A stretch of 64,000 nucleotides of DNA from Salinivibrio kushneri (GTDB lineage: Bacteria; Pseudomonadota; Gammaproteobacteria; Enterobacterales; Vibrionaceae): positions 583,001-647,000 of the forward strand of contig NZ_CP040021.1 in the NCBI RefSeq assembly GCF_005280275.1, written 5' to 3'. Below, in pieces: positions 1-9,272 of the stretch; position 1 is the first letter of the stretch, and each line of letters begins with the position of its first letter. The notes under the pieces were generated by a model that saw only the letters and a program-made list of their open reading frames with translations, was not told the origin of the DNA and ran no database searches. Made by a program: the position numbers and the translations under genes.

Positions 1-2052
1 GTTATGGAGAATATTGGCGGTTTCCGTCATTTCCACCATAAAGGTTGAGCGGCCGGAAGCGAGATCGTCAGAGGCGCCGATACGGGTAAAAATCCGATCA
101 ACAGGCCCAATAGTCGCGCGATCAGCGGGCACATACGCACCAATATGGCTCAGCAAGGTGATCAATGCCGTCTGGCGCATATACGTGGATTTACCCCCCA
201 TATTCGGCCCGGTAATGATCAACATCCGCCGCGCAGGGCTTAAGGCGATGGGGTTAGGGATAAAGGGGTCACTCATGACTTGCTCTACCACTGGATGGCG
301 GCCCGCTTCGATATCGATGCCCGGTTTGTCGGTAAGCACTGGGCGATGATAATTGAGCGTCTCAGCGCGTTCAGCAAGGTTGCACAGCACATCAAGGCCA
401 GACAATGCCTCAGAAGCATGTTGCAGTTGAGCCAAATGTGGCAGCAATAAATCAAATAACTCTTCCCACAGCCGCTTCTCTAACGCTAATGCGTTGGACC
501 GAGAGCTTAAGACCTTATCTTCGTGCTCTTTTAGTTCGGGGATAATGTAACGCTCTGCATTTTTAAGCGTTTGCCGGCGGATATAATGTGCAGGTACTCG
601 GTCACTTTGCGCGCGGCTGATTTGAATGTAAAAGCCGTGCACCTGGTTATAACCCACCTTCAGGGTATCGATGCCATATTGCTCGCGCTCGCGGGTTTCG
701 AGTTCTTCTAAGTAGCGTGATGCGCCTTCAGATAAGTCACGCCATTCATCCAGTTCCGCGCTGTACCCTGGCGCAATCACGCCGCCATCACGGATCACTA
801 CCGGCGGGTTCTCGACCACCGCGCGGGTGAGCAAATCTTGCAGCTCTGGCATCGGTGTGGTGGCCGTTTGGTAATCGCAAAACGCACGGTGATCTAGCTC
901 GGTGAGCAGCGTCTGTATCTCAGGCAGCTGCGCCAATGCGGTGCGCAGCCTTGCCATATCGCGGGGGCGAGCAGAGCGCATCGCCAAGCGAGCCAGTACG
1001 CGCTCGATGTCGCCAACCGGTTTGAGTGCGGCGCTTAACTCGGTGTATAGGCCACTATCAAGCAGCGCGCCGATCGCATCCAAACGTTGGTTGAGCACTT
1101 GAGGGTCGCGCAGGGGTTGATGGAGCCAGCGTTTCAGTAAGCGACTGCCCATTGGCGTTGTCGTACGATCCAAAACGTCAGCCAGGGTGTTGTCGGTGCC
1201 GCCAGCGAGGTTTTGGGTGATCTCTAAATTACGTCGTGTCGCGGCATCCAACACCACAGAGGTGTCTTGCTGATCTTTGATGATGGCACGAATATGGGGA
1301 AGCGCAGTGCGCTGGGTTTCTTTGGCGTATTGTAATACACAGCCGGCGGCACTGAGCCCCAGCACGCAGTCTTCCACGCCAAAGCCGACTAAATCGCGGG
1401 TGCCAAATTGACTGGTCAGTTGACTGCGAGCGGTGTCGAGATCGAATTCCCAAATCGGTCGGCGCCTTGCGCCGCGGCTCGCTGCGAGTAAATCAGGGTA
1501 GGGAAAGTCTTCTGGATAAAGCAGCTCAGCCGGTTGCGTGCGTTGCAGCTCGGCTTGCATTTGCTCGTAGGTAGCAGGCTCGGTCAGCACAAATCGCCCC
1601 GAGGTAATATCTAAGGTGGCGAAGCCAAACTGCTCGTTATCACAAGTCAGTGCGGCAACCAAGTTATCAACCCGCTCGCTAAGCAGCGCTTCATCGGATA
1701 CTGTGCCGGGGGTGACGATTCGCACCACCTGGCGCTCAACCGGGCCTTTACTGGTGGCCGGATCGCCAATTTGCTCACAAATCGCCACCGGCTCGCCCAA
1801 TTGCACTAACTTCGCTAAATATCCCTCCACGGCATGAAAGGGCACACCCGCCATGGGGATCGGCTCACCGCCTGAGCTGCCGCGCTTAGTCAGTGATATA
1901 TCCAAAAGCTGAGAGGCGCGTTTGGCATCGTCGTAAAAGAGTTCGTAAAAATCCCCCATGCGGTAGAACAGCAGCTCTTCAGGGTGCTGCGCTTTGAGTT
2001 TGAGGTACTGTTGCATCATCGGGGTGTGCTTTTCGAGCGCTTGTACTGTCAC
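1..2052 (-). CDS. mutS: DNA mismatch repair protein MutS (partial, C-terminus outside window)
   Basis: MutS recognises mismatches and small loops in DNA and recruits MutL. About 684 N-terminal residues are present and the gene runs off the left edge. The reading frame, checked at several points along its length, opens with the family's mismatch-binding start ([14 protein letters not shown], then [11 protein letters not shown] with the conserved Phe-x-Glu near residue 35). It reaches the Walker A motif [11 protein letters not shown] at roughly positions 205-240 and [11 protein letters not shown] at the edge. The signature Walker B and helix-turn-helix dimerisation part must lie to the left. 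A GTG at 2052 with AGG upstream gives the family-typical N-terminus; an in-frame ATG at 2076 would add eight residues but has no ribosome binding site. The gene is divergent from pncC, as in other Vibrionaceae. Confidence 0.96.
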   Translation of the reverse strand, partial: MTVQALEKHTPMMQQYLKLKAQHPEELLFYRMGDFYELFYDDAKRASQLLDISLTKRGSSGGEPIPMAGVPFHAVEGYLAKLVQLGEPVAICEQIGDPATSKGPVERQVVRIVTPGTVSDEALLSERVDNLVAALTCDNEQFGFATLDITSGRFVLTEPATYEQMQAELQRTQPAELLYPEDFPYPDLLAASRGARRRPIWEFDLDTARSQLTSQFGTRDLVGFGVEDCVLGLSAAGCVLQYAKETQRTALPHIRAIIKDQQDTSVVLDAATRRNLEITQNLAGGTDNTLADVLDRTTTPMGSRLLKRWLHQPLRDPQVLNQRLDAIGALLDSGLYTELSAALKPVGDIERVLARLAMRSARPRDMARLRTALAQLPEIQTLLTELDHRAFCDYQTATTPMPELQDLLTRAVVENPPVVIRDGGVIAPGYSAELDEWRDLSEGASRYLEELETREREQYGIDTLKVGYNQVHGFYIQISRAQSDRVPAHYIRRQTLKNAERYIIPELKEHEDKVLSSRSNALALEKRLWEELFDLLLPHLAQLQHASEALSGLDVLCNLAERAETLNYHRPVLTDKPGIDIEAGRHPVVEQVMSDPFIPNPIALSPARRMLIITGPNMGGKSTYMRQTALITLLSHIGAYVPADRATIGPVDRIFTRIGASDDLASGRSTFMVEMTETANILHN

Positions 2053-2160
2053 GACTAGACCTGCAAAATGGAACATTGAAAAGGGTAGGTAGAATACGTG
2101 ATCGTACGGCAAAGGGTAAAGTTGCGGTACCGGTTTCTTCCCCCTCAACAAAAGGAGCGC

Positions 2161-2649
2161 ATGGTGGAACAGTTATTCTCGCTAGCAAAGCAACTCGGCG
2201 GTGCCTTATTGGATGCAGGGCTGACAGTGACCACCGCAGAGTCTTGCACCGGGGGCGGTATCGCTTACTGCTTGACGGACGTGCCAGGAAGCTCGCAATG
2301 GTTTCAGCAAGCATGGGTGACCTACAGCAATCCAGCCAAACACCAACAAGTGCACGTGCCAGATGACCTATTAGCACAATATGGCGCGGTGAGTGAACCT
2401 GTGGTGATGGCGATGGCGGAAGGTGCGCGCCAAGAGGCAGAAGCAGACTTGGCGATTGCCGTGAGTGGCGTGGCTGGCCCATCGGGGGGGAGTGCTGATA
2501 AACCTGTGGGTACCGTGTGGTGCGCATGGGCTTGGCATGGTGGCGAAACTGACACAGAAGTCTGTCATTTTGAGGGGGACAGGCGCGCGGTTCGTGAACA
2601 AACGGTCGCGCATGTGTTGTCCCATGCTTTAAGGCGCTTGTCTCCGTAA
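2161..2649 (+). CDS. pncC: Nicotinamide-nucleotide amidase (CinA C-terminal domain protein)
   Basis: This 162-residue protein is the stand-alone CinA C-terminal domain (PncC/YgaD). It deamidates nicotinamide mononucleotide to nicotinic acid mononucleotide for pyridine nucleotide recycling in the cytoplasm. The family's [21 protein letters not shown] motif region is near the N-terminus and [11 protein letters not shown] with KPVGTVW follows in the middle. The ATG at 2161 is chosen because AAAGGAG lies just upstream; the longer frame opening at 2098 adds 21 residues with no homology to the family. It sits directly upstream of recA, the conserved arrangement in enterics and vibrios, but recA has its own SOS promoter after the stop codon. 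Confidence 0.93.
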   Translation: MVEQLFSLAKQLGGALLDAGLTVTTAESCTGGGIAYCLTDVPGSSQWFQQAWVTYSNPAKHQQVHVPDDLLAQYGAVSEPVVMAMAEGARQEAEADLAIAVSGVAGPSGGSADKPVGTVWCAWAWHGGETDTEVCHFEGDRRAVREQTVAHVLSHALRRLSP

Positions 2650-2691
2650 CTGGAGACGTGTCGCACCACACAGATTTTTTCTATACAGGGC

Positions 2692-2719
2692 TAGACACTG
2701 TATGTATGGACAGTATACT
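2692..2719 (+). promoter_or_regulatory. recA SOS promoter with LexA box
   Basis: A LexA operator CACTGTATGTATGGACAGTA occupies 2696-2715 and matches the CTG-N10-CAG rule exactly. It lies inside a sigma70 promoter whose -35 is TAGACA (2692-2697) and whose -10 is TATACT (2714-2719), with a 16-base spacer. LexA binding would therefore block polymerase directly. recA starts 60 bases downstream. The sequence match is direct; regulation is inferred from the known recA/LexA circuit. Confidence 0.9.
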
Positions 2720-2779
2720 TAGCCCCAATGACTGATAGCTTTCATCGCATAGATAGCGGTTTATTTCCTGGAGACTGAA

Positions 2780-3829
2780 ATGGACGATAACAAAGAAAAG
2801 GCGCTCGCAGCCGCACTCGGGCAAATCGAAAAGCAATTTGGCAAAGGCTCAATCATGCGTCTGGGTGATGACCGCACCATGGACATCGAAACCGTATCGA
2901 CCGGCTCTTTGTCTCTCGATATTGCCCTAGGTGCCGGCGGGTTGCCTTTTGGTCGTATTATCGAAATCTATGGCCCAGAGTCATCAGGTAAAACGACGCT
3001 GACGCTAGAAGCGATTGCCGAAGCACAAAAAATGGGAAAGACCTGTGCCTTTATCGACGCTGAGCATGCTCTTGACCCTATTTATGCGCGCAAGCTGGGT
3101 GTTGATATCGATAACCTTTTGGTCTCTCAGCCAGATACCGGTGAGCAAGCGTTGGAAATTGCCGATGCCCTGACACGCTCGGGCGCTGTCGACATGATCG
3201 TGATTGACTCGGTGGCGGCATTGACACCTAAAGCTGAGATTGAAGGCGAGATGGGCGACTCACACATGGGTCTGCAAGCGCGGATGTTGTCACAAGCGAT
3301 GCGTAAGCTCACAGCCAACATCAAAAACAGCAATACCATGATGGTCTTCATCAACCAAATTCGCATGAAAATTGGTGTGATGTTTGGTAACCCAGAAACC
3401 ACGACTGGGGGTAACGCGTTAAAATTCTACGCCTCGGTTCGCCTGGATATTCGCCGCATTGGTGCGATTAAAGAAGGTGACGAAGTGGTGGGCAACGAAA
3501 CCCGCGTCAAAGTGGTAAAAAACAAAGTGGCTGCGCCCTTTAAACAAGCCGAATTCCAAATCCTTTATGGCCAAGGCATTAACTTACAAGGCGAATTAGT
3601 AGACTTGGGCGTGAAACACAAGCTGGTAGAAAAAGCCGGTGCTTGGTACAGCTACAAAGGCGATAAAATTGGCCAAGGTAAAGCCAATGCATGTAAATAC
3701 CTGAAAGAAAACCCACACATTGCGGAAGAAATTGACACCACCTTGCGTGAGATGTTGCTGCAGCCTGGCCTCAACAACGAAGCGGTCGACGCGAACGCGG
3801 AGGCAGAAGCCGAGGACGATCAGCTGTAA
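2780..3829 (+). CDS. recA: Recombinase RecA
   Basis: RecA forms ATP-dependent filaments on single-stranded DNA, drives strand exchange and triggers LexA self-cleavage in the SOS response. The 349-residue product is of normal length. It has Walker A GPESSGKT at residues 65-72, the conserved [10 protein letters not shown] Walker B region near 140-150, the L1/L2 DNA-binding loops around [12 protein letters not shown] and [16 protein letters not shown], and an acidic C-terminal tail ([11 protein letters not shown]) typical of the family. The start has a good ribosome binding site (CTGGAGA). The stop codon overlaps the recX start (TAATG), so the two are translationally coupled. Confidence 0.99.
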   Translation: MDDNKEKALAAALGQIEKQFGKGSIMRLGDDRTMDIETVSTGSLSLDIALGAGGLPFGRIIEIYGPESSGKTTLTLEAIAEAQKMGKTCAFIDAEHALDPIYARKLGVDIDNLLVSQPDTGEQALEIADALTRSGAVDMIVIDSVAALTPKAEIEGEMGDSHMGLQARMLSQAMRKLTANIKNSNTMMVFINQIRMKIGVMFGNPETTTGGNALKFYASVRLDIRRIGAIKEGDEVVGNETRVKVVKNKVAAPFKQAEFQILYGQGINLQGELVDLGVKHKLVEKAGAWYSYKGDKIGQGKANACKYLKENPHIAEEIDTTLREMLLQPGLNNEAVDANAEAEAEDDQL

Positions 3830-4296
3830 TGGCCGTATCGTGCCAAGACGTTGCGGTGGGCTTGTTAGCCCGCCGTGACCATTCTGTTCACGAGCTGCAA
3901 AAAAAACTGACTCAACGCGGGTTTGATCAAGACACCATTGCGCTGACCCTTGATGAGTGTCTCGCGCGTGGTTGGTTAGATGATGCCCGTTTTGCGGCCA
4001 GCTTATTGCGCCAAGGTGTGAGCAAACATCATGGCTGGCTACGTATTTGTCAAGATGCCAAGCGAAAGGGCATCGACACTGAGTTGTTATCACGTGCCGA
4101 ACAAGAGCAAGAGGTTGACTGGTATGCGCTAGCCAGAGAGACCGCACAGCGTAAATATGCCGATCTCGATGGCCGCCTTCCGCCAGCCGAGCAAAAGGAA
4201 AAAGCCAAACGCATGCGCTTTTTACAGTCACGTGGCTTTAACTTTGATCAAATCCAATACGCACTCAGTCACGACGATTCGGACACGCATTTCTAA
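3829..4296 (+). CDS. recX: Regulatory protein RecX
   Basis: RecX is a small cytoplasmic inhibitor that caps RecA filaments and moderates recombinase activity. The 155-residue product has the family's three-helix repeats: LLARRDHSVHELQKKLTQRGF near the start, the ARGWLDDARFAASLLRQ region around residues 47-63, and the C-terminal KAKRMRFLQSRGFNFDQIQYAL repeat. Its ATG overlaps the recA stop by one base, so its expression should follow recA induction. No terminator separates the two genes. Confidence 0.95.
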   Translation: MAVSCQDVAVGLLARRDHSVHELQKKLTQRGFDQDTIALTLDECLARGWLDDARFAASLLRQGVSKHHGWLRICQDAKRKGIDTELLSRAEQEQEVDWYALARETAQRKYADLDGRLPPAEQKEKAKRMRFLQSRGFNFDQIQYALSHDDSDTHF

Positions 4297-4424
4297 ACCA
4301 ATCCCACTCTGTCTCTTTTCCGCACGCGATCGGTTGTTTACAATGGCGTAAATAAAACCATGCTTCCATCGCGTCACGACCATATCTGGTTGCTAACGCA
4401 ATATTCGATTATCAGGATTAGCCA

Positions 4425-7007
4425 ATGTATATGAGCACTGATGAGATCCGTACAGCGTTTCTCAAGTTCTTTGAAAGCAAAGGGCACCAGATTGTGCCTA
4501 GCTCGTCGCTCGTGCCTGCCGATGACCCAACGCTTTTGTTCACCAACGCAGGGATGAACCAGTTTAAAGATACTTTTTTAGGGGTTGAAAAGCGTGACTA
4601 CACGCGTGCAACGTCAGCACAGCGTTGTGTGCGGGCGGGCGGCAAACACAACGACCTTGAAAACGTCGGTTTTACCGCGCGCCACCATACCTTCTTTGAA
4701 ATGCTCGGCAATTTCAGCTTCGGTGATTACTTCAAGCAAGATGCAATTCAATACGCATGGGCATTTTTAACCGAAACCATTGGCTTGCCAAAAGAAAAGC
4801 TGTTGGTAACCGTATACGAAACCGATGACGAAGCATTTGATATTTGGCATCAGCAAATCGGTGTCCCAGCGGATCGCATTGTGCGTATCGGCGATAAAGA
4901 AGGTGGTAAGCCTTACGAGTCAGATAATTTCTGGCAAATGGGCGATACTGGGCCATGCGGACCATGTAGCGAAATTTTCTATGATCATGGTGAGCATATT
5001 TGGGGTGGCCCGCCAGGGACGCCAGAAGAAGACGGGGATCGCTTCATCGAGATCTGGAATATCGTCTTTATGCAGTTTAACCGCCAAGCAGACGGCACCA
5101 TGGAAAATCTGCCTAAGCCGTCAGTGGATACCGGTATGGGGATTGAACGCATAGCGGCAATTAAGCAGGGCGTGCACTCTAACTATGAAATCGATGTTTT
5201 CCAGCAATTGATTAAGCAAGTCGCTGAGATCATTGGGGTTGAAGATCTCACTAACCAGTCTTTGCGCGTAGTCGCTGACCACATCCGCTCGTGTGCATAT
5301 TTGATTGTTGATGGTGTGATGCCTTCTAACGAAGGGCGAGGCTATGTGTTACGCCGAATCATTCGTCGTGCGGTTCGTCATGGTAACAAGCTTGGCAGCA
5401 AAGAGGCGTTTTTCTATAAGCTGGTTGGCCCTCTCGCTACCATCATGGGGACGGCAGGTGAAGATCTGCGTGCCCAGCAAACCATGGTGGAAAAAGTCCT
5501 TAAGATTGAAGAAGACAACTTTGGTCGCACGCTTGAGCGTGGCATGTTGATGTTGGAAGAGGCCTTGGACAAGGTTAAGGGTGACGAGTTAGATGGTGAA
5601 ACTGTCTTCAAACTCTATGACACTTACGGCTTCCCGGCAGACTTAACCAATGATGTTGCGCGTGAGCGCGGTTATCGCATTGATGAAGCCGGCTTTGAAG
5701 CGGCGATGGAAGCCCAGCGTCAGCGCGCGCGCGAAGCCGGTCAGTTTGGCACTGACTACAACCAAGCCATAAAAGTGGAGCATGGCTCTGATTTTTGTGG
5801 TTACACAGGGACAGAAGGCACAGGCCAGATCACTGAGATTTTTGTCGACGGTGACACCGTTGATAGCTTGGTATCGGGCGATAAAGCGGTGGTGATCCTT
5901 GACCACACGCCTTTCTATGCCGAGGCCGGTGGCCAATGTGGTGATACAGGGGTGATTGACACTGACCAAGGGCGATTTACCGTGACGGATACCCAGAAAG
6001 CGGGGCAAGCCATTGCACATTACGGTAGCTTGTCGGAAGGGCAACTGAGTGTCGGGGCACAAGCCACCGCTCGCGTGGATGCCGCGCGTCGTCACGCGGT
6101 AGCGATGAATCATTCCGCGACTCACTTGCTGCACGCCGCACTGCGTGAGGTACTAGGGAAGCACATTGCGCAAAAAGGCTCGCTAGTCCGGCCTGATGGG
6201 TTGCGTTTTGACTTCTCACACCTTGAGCCGGTCACCGCTGACGAACTCAAAGCGGTTGAGCGGATCGTGAATCAACAAATCCGTGAAAATAGCCCCGTGC
6301 AGACAGAAGTGATGGATATCGAAGCCGCCAAGCAAAAAGGCGCGATGGCACTGTTTGGTGAGAAATACGATGACCAAGTGCGTGTATTAAGCATGGGTGA
6401 CTTTTCTATCGAGCTGTGTGGCGGGACACACGCGACGCGTACGGGCGACATTGGCATGTTTAAAATCGTCTCTGAAGCGGGTATCGCGGCCGGTGTACGC
6501 CGCATCGAAGCCATTACCGGGCAAGCGGCCATTGATAGCGTTTATCAGCAACAGGCTGACTATGAAGCCAAACTTGACGAAGCCCAGAGCAAAGCGAAAG
6601 CGTTAGAGAAACAAATTCAGCAGCTTAAACAGAAACTGGCCGCACAAGAAAGTGCTGGGCTGATCAATCAGGTCCGTGAGCTAAACGGGGTAAAAGTGCT
6701 GATTAGCCAGCTTGATGGTGCGGATAACAAAGCACTGCGTAGCATGGTGGATGATCTGAAAAACCAAATGGGCAGTGGCATTGTGCTACTCGGTAACGTG
6801 GCCAATGATAAAGTCGGCCTGATTGCCGGTGTCACCAAGGATCTAACCGGCACGGTAAAAGCGGGTGAGCTGGTCAACCTTGTCGCACAGCAAGTGGGTG
6901 GCAAAGGCGGTGGTCGTCCTGATATGGCACAAGCCGGCGGTAGTGATGTGAGTGCACTGCCGAATGCATTAGCCTCCGCGGAGACCTGGCTCGCTGAGCA
7001 ACTATAA
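4425..7007 (+). CDS. alaS: Alanine-tRNA ligase
   Basis: AlaRS charges tRNA-Ala and edits mischarged seryl- and glycyl-tRNA. The 860-residue chain carries the class II aminoacylation domain at the start ([23 protein letters not shown] region), the editing domain with HSATH (H563, H567) and CGGTH (C665, H669) zinc-binding motifs, a coiled-coil near residues 710-740 ([21 protein letters not shown]) and the C-Ala domain with the glycine-rich [15 protein letters not shown]. The ATG at 4425 has AGGA seven bases upstream; a second ATG two codons later is possible. It ends at a strong terminator. In V. cholerae an aspartokinase gene follows alaS (recalled gene order); here it does not. Confidence 0.99.
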   Translation: MYMSTDEIRTAFLKFFESKGHQIVPSSSLVPADDPTLLFTNAGMNQFKDTFLGVEKRDYTRATSAQRCVRAGGKHNDLENVGFTARHHTFFEMLGNFSFGDYFKQDAIQYAWAFLTETIGLPKEKLLVTVYETDDEAFDIWHQQIGVPADRIVRIGDKEGGKPYESDNFWQMGDTGPCGPCSEIFYDHGEHIWGGPPGTPEEDGDRFIEIWNIVFMQFNRQADGTMENLPKPSVDTGMGIERIAAIKQGVHSNYEIDVFQQLIKQVAEIIGVEDLTNQSLRVVADHIRSCAYLIVDGVMPSNEGRGYVLRRIIRRAVRHGNKLGSKEAFFYKLVGPLATIMGTAGEDLRAQQTMVEKVLKIEEDNFGRTLERGMLMLEEALDKVKGDELDGETVFKLYDTYGFPADLTNDVARERGYRIDEAGFEAAMEAQRQRAREAGQFGTDYNQAIKVEHGSDFCGYTGTEGTGQITEIFVDGDTVDSLVSGDKAVVILDHTPFYAEAGGQCGDTGVIDTDQGRFTVTDTQKAGQAIAHYGSLSEGQLSVGAQATARVDAARRHAVAMNHSATHLLHAALREVLGKHIAQKGSLVRPDGLRFDFSHLEPVTADELKAVERIVNQQIRENSPVQTEVMDIEAAKQKGAMALFGEKYDDQVRVLSMGDFSIELCGGTHATRTGDIGMFKIVSEAGIAAGVRRIEAITGQAAIDSVYQQQADYEAKLDEAQSKAKALEKQIQQLKQKLAAQESAGLINQVRELNGVKVLISQLDGADNKALRSMVDDLKNQMGSGIVLLGNVANDKVGLIAGVTKDLTGTVKAGELVNLVAQQVGGKGGGRPDMAQAGGSDVSALPNALASAETWLAEQL

Positions 7008-7035
7008 GTCGCTTTTGTTTTTTTAAAAAGTCAAG

Positions 7036-7061
7036 AGGGTCGCGTATCGCGACCCTTTTTT
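7036..7061 (+). terminator. Intrinsic terminator of alaS
   Basis: A perfect 9-bp stem AGGGTCGCG / CGCGACCCT with a TAT loop is followed by six Ts. It lies 28 bases after the alaS stop. Confidence 0.93.
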
Positions 7062-7446
7062 GTGATCTAGATTAATAATTGCACTTTTTTCCTGATTCTG
7101 TATAGTGCAACGCCTTAAGCGGTGTCAGCGGTAAGACGTGATATTGGTTAGATTTTGTCACCATGCTGGCCAATGCCGTACAGATTTCTCTTACACTGTT
7201 ATCTCAGGTCAATCGCCTCCACGGCTAACGGCATGATGATAAAACAGTAAATTTCTCTGCCCTTTTCTGGATATGGTGTGATAATTCGACCATAGTGTGG
7301 AATACGGACGCGAGTCAGCGCCCGTATTGGCATCATGAGCAGGGAAAGAATCCAACGATCACAGGTAACGGGCCGATACGCTGGCGGGTTATCTGGCTCA
7401 GACACTAATTGAATAAGTAAAAGATTGATACTCAAGGAGTAGAAGC
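7062..7446 (+). promoter_or_regulatory. csrA upstream region with hairpin
   Basis: No gene is seen in these 385 bases. An 11-bp imperfect hairpin lies at 7301-7328 (AATACGGACGC, loop GAGTCA, GCGCCCGTATT). Several GGA triplets occur, including CGGAC in the hairpin stem, GGGAAA near 7340 and AAGGAG at 7434-7439 as the csrA ribosome binding site. E. coli CsrA represses its own mRNA by binding GGA sites in the leader, one of which overlaps the ribosome binding site, so the same may hold here (inference). Confidence 0.4.
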
Positions 7447-7644
7447 ATGCTGATTTTAACTCGCCGTGTGGGCGAAACCTTGATGATTGGTGATGAAGTC
7501 ACTGTCACTGTATTGGGTGTAAAAGGTAACCAAGTCCGTATTGGTGTGAATGCACCGAAAGATGTTTCGGTACATCGTGAAGAGATCTACATGCGTATTC
7601 AGGCCGAAAAAGGCGCGCCTGCAAGTGGTCAGAGCGACTACTAA
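7447..7644 (+). CDS. csrA: Carbon storage regulator CsrA
   Basis: CsrA is a small dimeric RNA-binding protein that controls translation and stability of many mRNAs for central carbon metabolism, motility and, in vibrios, quorum sensing. The 65-residue product is full length, beginning [20 protein letters not shown]. It has the conserved [22 protein letters not shown] segment containing the RNA-contacting VHREEI residues near position 42-47; only the last residues are variable. The start has a strong AAGGAG eight bases upstream. The gene is monocistronic, ends at an intrinsic terminator and is followed by the tRNA cluster, which is the normal vibrio order. Confidence 0.98.
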   Translation: MLILTRRVGETLMIGDEVTVTVLGVKGNQVRIGVNAPKDVSVHREEIYMRIQAEKGAPASGQSDY

Positions 7645-7656
7645 CAAGGCAAAAAG

Positions 7657-7682
7657 AGGTCGACCAAAGGTCGGCCTTTTTT
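7657..7682 (+). terminator. Intrinsic terminator of csrA
   Basis: A 9-bp stem AGGTCGACC / GGTCGGCCT with an AAA loop and one G-T pair is followed by six Ts. Confidence 0.9.
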
Positions 7683-7843
7683 ATCCCTGCTTTTCCCGTA
7701 AAATCAGAATGAAACGGCGATAAATCCAACAATAGAATTGGGCTGTGGGTGATAATTGTCCATTTGTTGGTGGCAAGACGATTTTTGCCAGAAAAGTGTT
7801 TGACATATATGTGGCTCAAAGTAATATGTGCACCCGCAGCGAC

Positions 7844-7936
7844 GGTGAGGTGGCCGAGTGGCTGAAGGCGCTCCCCTGCTAAGGGAGTATACGGTTTGTA
7901 GCCGTATCGAGGGTTCGAATCCCTCCCTCACCGCCA
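7844..7936 (+). tRNA. tRNA-Ser (anticodon GCU)
   Basis: A 93-nt gene with acceptor stem GGTGAGG / CCTCACC, encoded CCA end, anticodon GCT in the CTCCCCT-GCT-AAGGGAG arm region, and the long variable arm (TACGGTTTGTAGCCGTA) of serine tRNAs. It reads AGC/AGU codons. It is first of six clustered tRNAs. Confidence 0.97.
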
Positions 7937-7959
7937 TGTTGCTGCAGCAAAATAGATGC

Positions 7960-8036
7960 GCGTCCGTAGCTCAGCTGGATAGAGTACCTGGCTACGAACC
8001 AGGCGGTCGGAGGTTCGAATCCTCCCGGACGCGCCA
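7960..8036 (+). tRNA. tRNA-Arg (anticodon ACG), copy 1
   Basis: A 77-nt gene with acceptor stem GCGTCCG / CGGACGC, anticodon ACG in CCTGGCT-ACG-AACCAGG, standard TTCGAAT T-loop and encoded CCA. The A of the anticodon is expected to be edited to inosine, reading CGU/CGC/CGA. Confidence 0.97.
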
Positions 8037-8044
8037 TAACTTGC

Positions 8045-8137
8045 GGTGAGGTGGCCGAGTGGCTGAAGGCGCTCCCCTGCTAAGGGAGTATACGGTTTGT
8101 AGCCGTATCGAGGGTTCGAATCCCTCCCTCACCGCCA
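8045..8137 (+). tRNA. tRNA-Ser (anticodon GCU), copy 2
   Basis: It is base-for-base identical to the copy at 7844-7936, with encoded CCA. With the next tRNA-Arg it forms a tandem duplication of a Ser-Arg pair. Confidence 0.97.
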
Positions 8138-8168
8138 TGATTTACAAGCCTGCCTTGTATTAAGATGT

Positions 8169-8245
8169 GCGTCCGTAGCTCAGCTGGATAGAGTACCTGG
8201 CTACGAACCAGGCGGTCGGAGGTTCGAATCCTCCCGGACGCGCCA
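8169..8245 (+). tRNA. tRNA-Arg (anticodon ACG), copy 2
   Basis: It is identical to the copy at 7960-8036 and completes the duplicated Ser-Arg unit. Confidence 0.97.
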
Positions 8246-8300
8246 TCTCTTCACGGAAGACCCGCAACACAGTTCATGATGAACGTAAGATTGACGACAC

Positions 8301-8377
8301 GCGCTCGTAGCTCAGCTGGATAGAGTACCTGGCTACGAACCAGGCGGTCGGAGGTTCGAATCCTCCCGAGCGCGCCA
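8301..8377 (+). tRNA. tRNA-Arg (anticodon ACG), copy 3, variant acceptor stem
   Basis: It is the same as the other Arg copies except that the acceptor stem is GCGCTCG / CGAGCGC. Positions 4 and 5 have changed from T-A and C-G pairs to C-G and T-A pairs, with both strands changed so the stem still pairs fully. Confidence 0.96.
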
Positions 8378-8404
8378 TCTTCAATCTTAAGCAAATCCGT
8401 CAGC

Positions 8405-8481
8405 GCGTCCGTAGCTCAGCTGGATAGAGTACCTGGCTACGAACCAGGCGGTCGGAGGTTCGAATCCTCCCGGACGCGCCA
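8405..8481 (+). tRNA. tRNA-Arg (anticodon ACG), copy 4
   Basis: It is identical to copies 1 and 2, with encoded CCA. Last tRNA of the cluster. Confidence 0.97.
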
Positions 8482-8985
8482 TTTTGCTCGCTTCTCTGCC
8501 TTATCGCATACCATCCTTCGTTTACTCCTATCGCTTCGATAGTTATCGTTGACCTCTTCATGTCTCTCCGCGTTTCCTTTATATCTCCCTTTACGTTTTG
8601 ATTGCTTGGTTGTCACGTTCAGTGCGTCGTTTTTACGGTTAATACAAATAATCACGATAGGAAAAAGGTTTTTTCCAAAAGTGCGATAGTCTGAAAATTG
8701 GTATCGTTCCCCATTTTATTCGGTGCTCGCGTCAGTGGCTCTCGGCCCCGTATTGACGGTAATTGTATATAAACACTTAGTTTGTTTGGTTTGATCGCGA
8801 AGTGGCTAAAAATGCCCATTGATGGGCGTTATGAGGTAACAAAAACGCAATCGCCAGATTGTCATTGATACGAATTGTTAGTATTTTGAACGCCGTTGAT
8901 GAGTTTGCCACCAAAATAAATGGATAATAATGGGGGCAATCACTGCTTAGAAGTAAGCAATAGTGAGTGTGACAAGGAAGAAACC
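8482..8985. other. Intergenic region between tRNA cluster and oadG
   Basis: No convincing gene is found. A 9-bp inverted repeat AATGCCCAT-TG-ATGGGCGTT lies at 8811-8830 without a T-run, so it is more likely a regulatory hairpin or operator than a terminator. The oadGAB promoter should lie between here and 8985, but no strong -35/-10 pair could be assigned. Confidence 0.5.
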
Positions 8986-9240
8986 ATGGATTTAGGCCCG
9001 CTTTTAGAACAGGCAACGATGCTGATGTTAACCGGCATGGTTGTGGTATTTGTATTTCTTTCGATATTAATTTTTTTGGTCCGCCAACTGGAACGTTTTG
9101 GTGACCCTATCCCCCCTGCCGCGGCGAAAGCAGCCGCTCAGCCCAAAGCCCAAGCAGCACCTGACGTATCGCAGCCTTCACCGGATGTGATTGCCGCGAT
9201 CACTGTCGCTGTTCAGCAGTACCGCCAACGTCACCGTTGA
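8986..9240 (+). CDS. oadG: Oxaloacetate decarboxylase gamma subunit
   Basis: OadG is the small membrane subunit that holds the alpha and beta subunits of the sodium-pumping oxaloacetate decarboxylase together. The 84-residue product has one transmembrane helix (about residues 13-33, ending [11 protein letters not shown]), then a Pro/Ala-rich linker and a basic C-terminal tail (YRQRHR), the family layout; the His near the end may be part of the zinc site. ATG 8986 has AAGGAAG upstream; an earlier in-frame ATG at 8920 adds 22 unrelated residues. It is first gene of the oadGAB operon. Confidence 0.92.
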   Translation: MDLGPLLEQATMLMLTGMVVVFVFLSILIFLVRQLERFGDPIPPAAAKAAAQPKAQAAPDVSQPSPDVIAAITVAVQQYRQRHR

Positions 9241-9272
9241 GTGGCCAGGCACATATAAAAAAGGAGTTTGTT

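Noticed and set aside
1979-2671. 230-residue minus-strand frame spanning pncC
   Set aside because: Lies antisense to the conserved pncC frame and over the mutS start; no family features.
7704-8049. Frames antisense or parallel to the tRNA-Ser/tRNA-Arg genes (for example a minus-strand protein beginning MAVREGFEPS)
   Set aside because: These are translations of tRNA sequence, a well-known annotation artefact.
8437-8655. Minus-strand 72-residue frame after the last tRNA-Arg
   Set aside because: Its end (DSNLRPPGS) is the antisense of the tRNA; no ribosome binding site and low-complexity basic composition.
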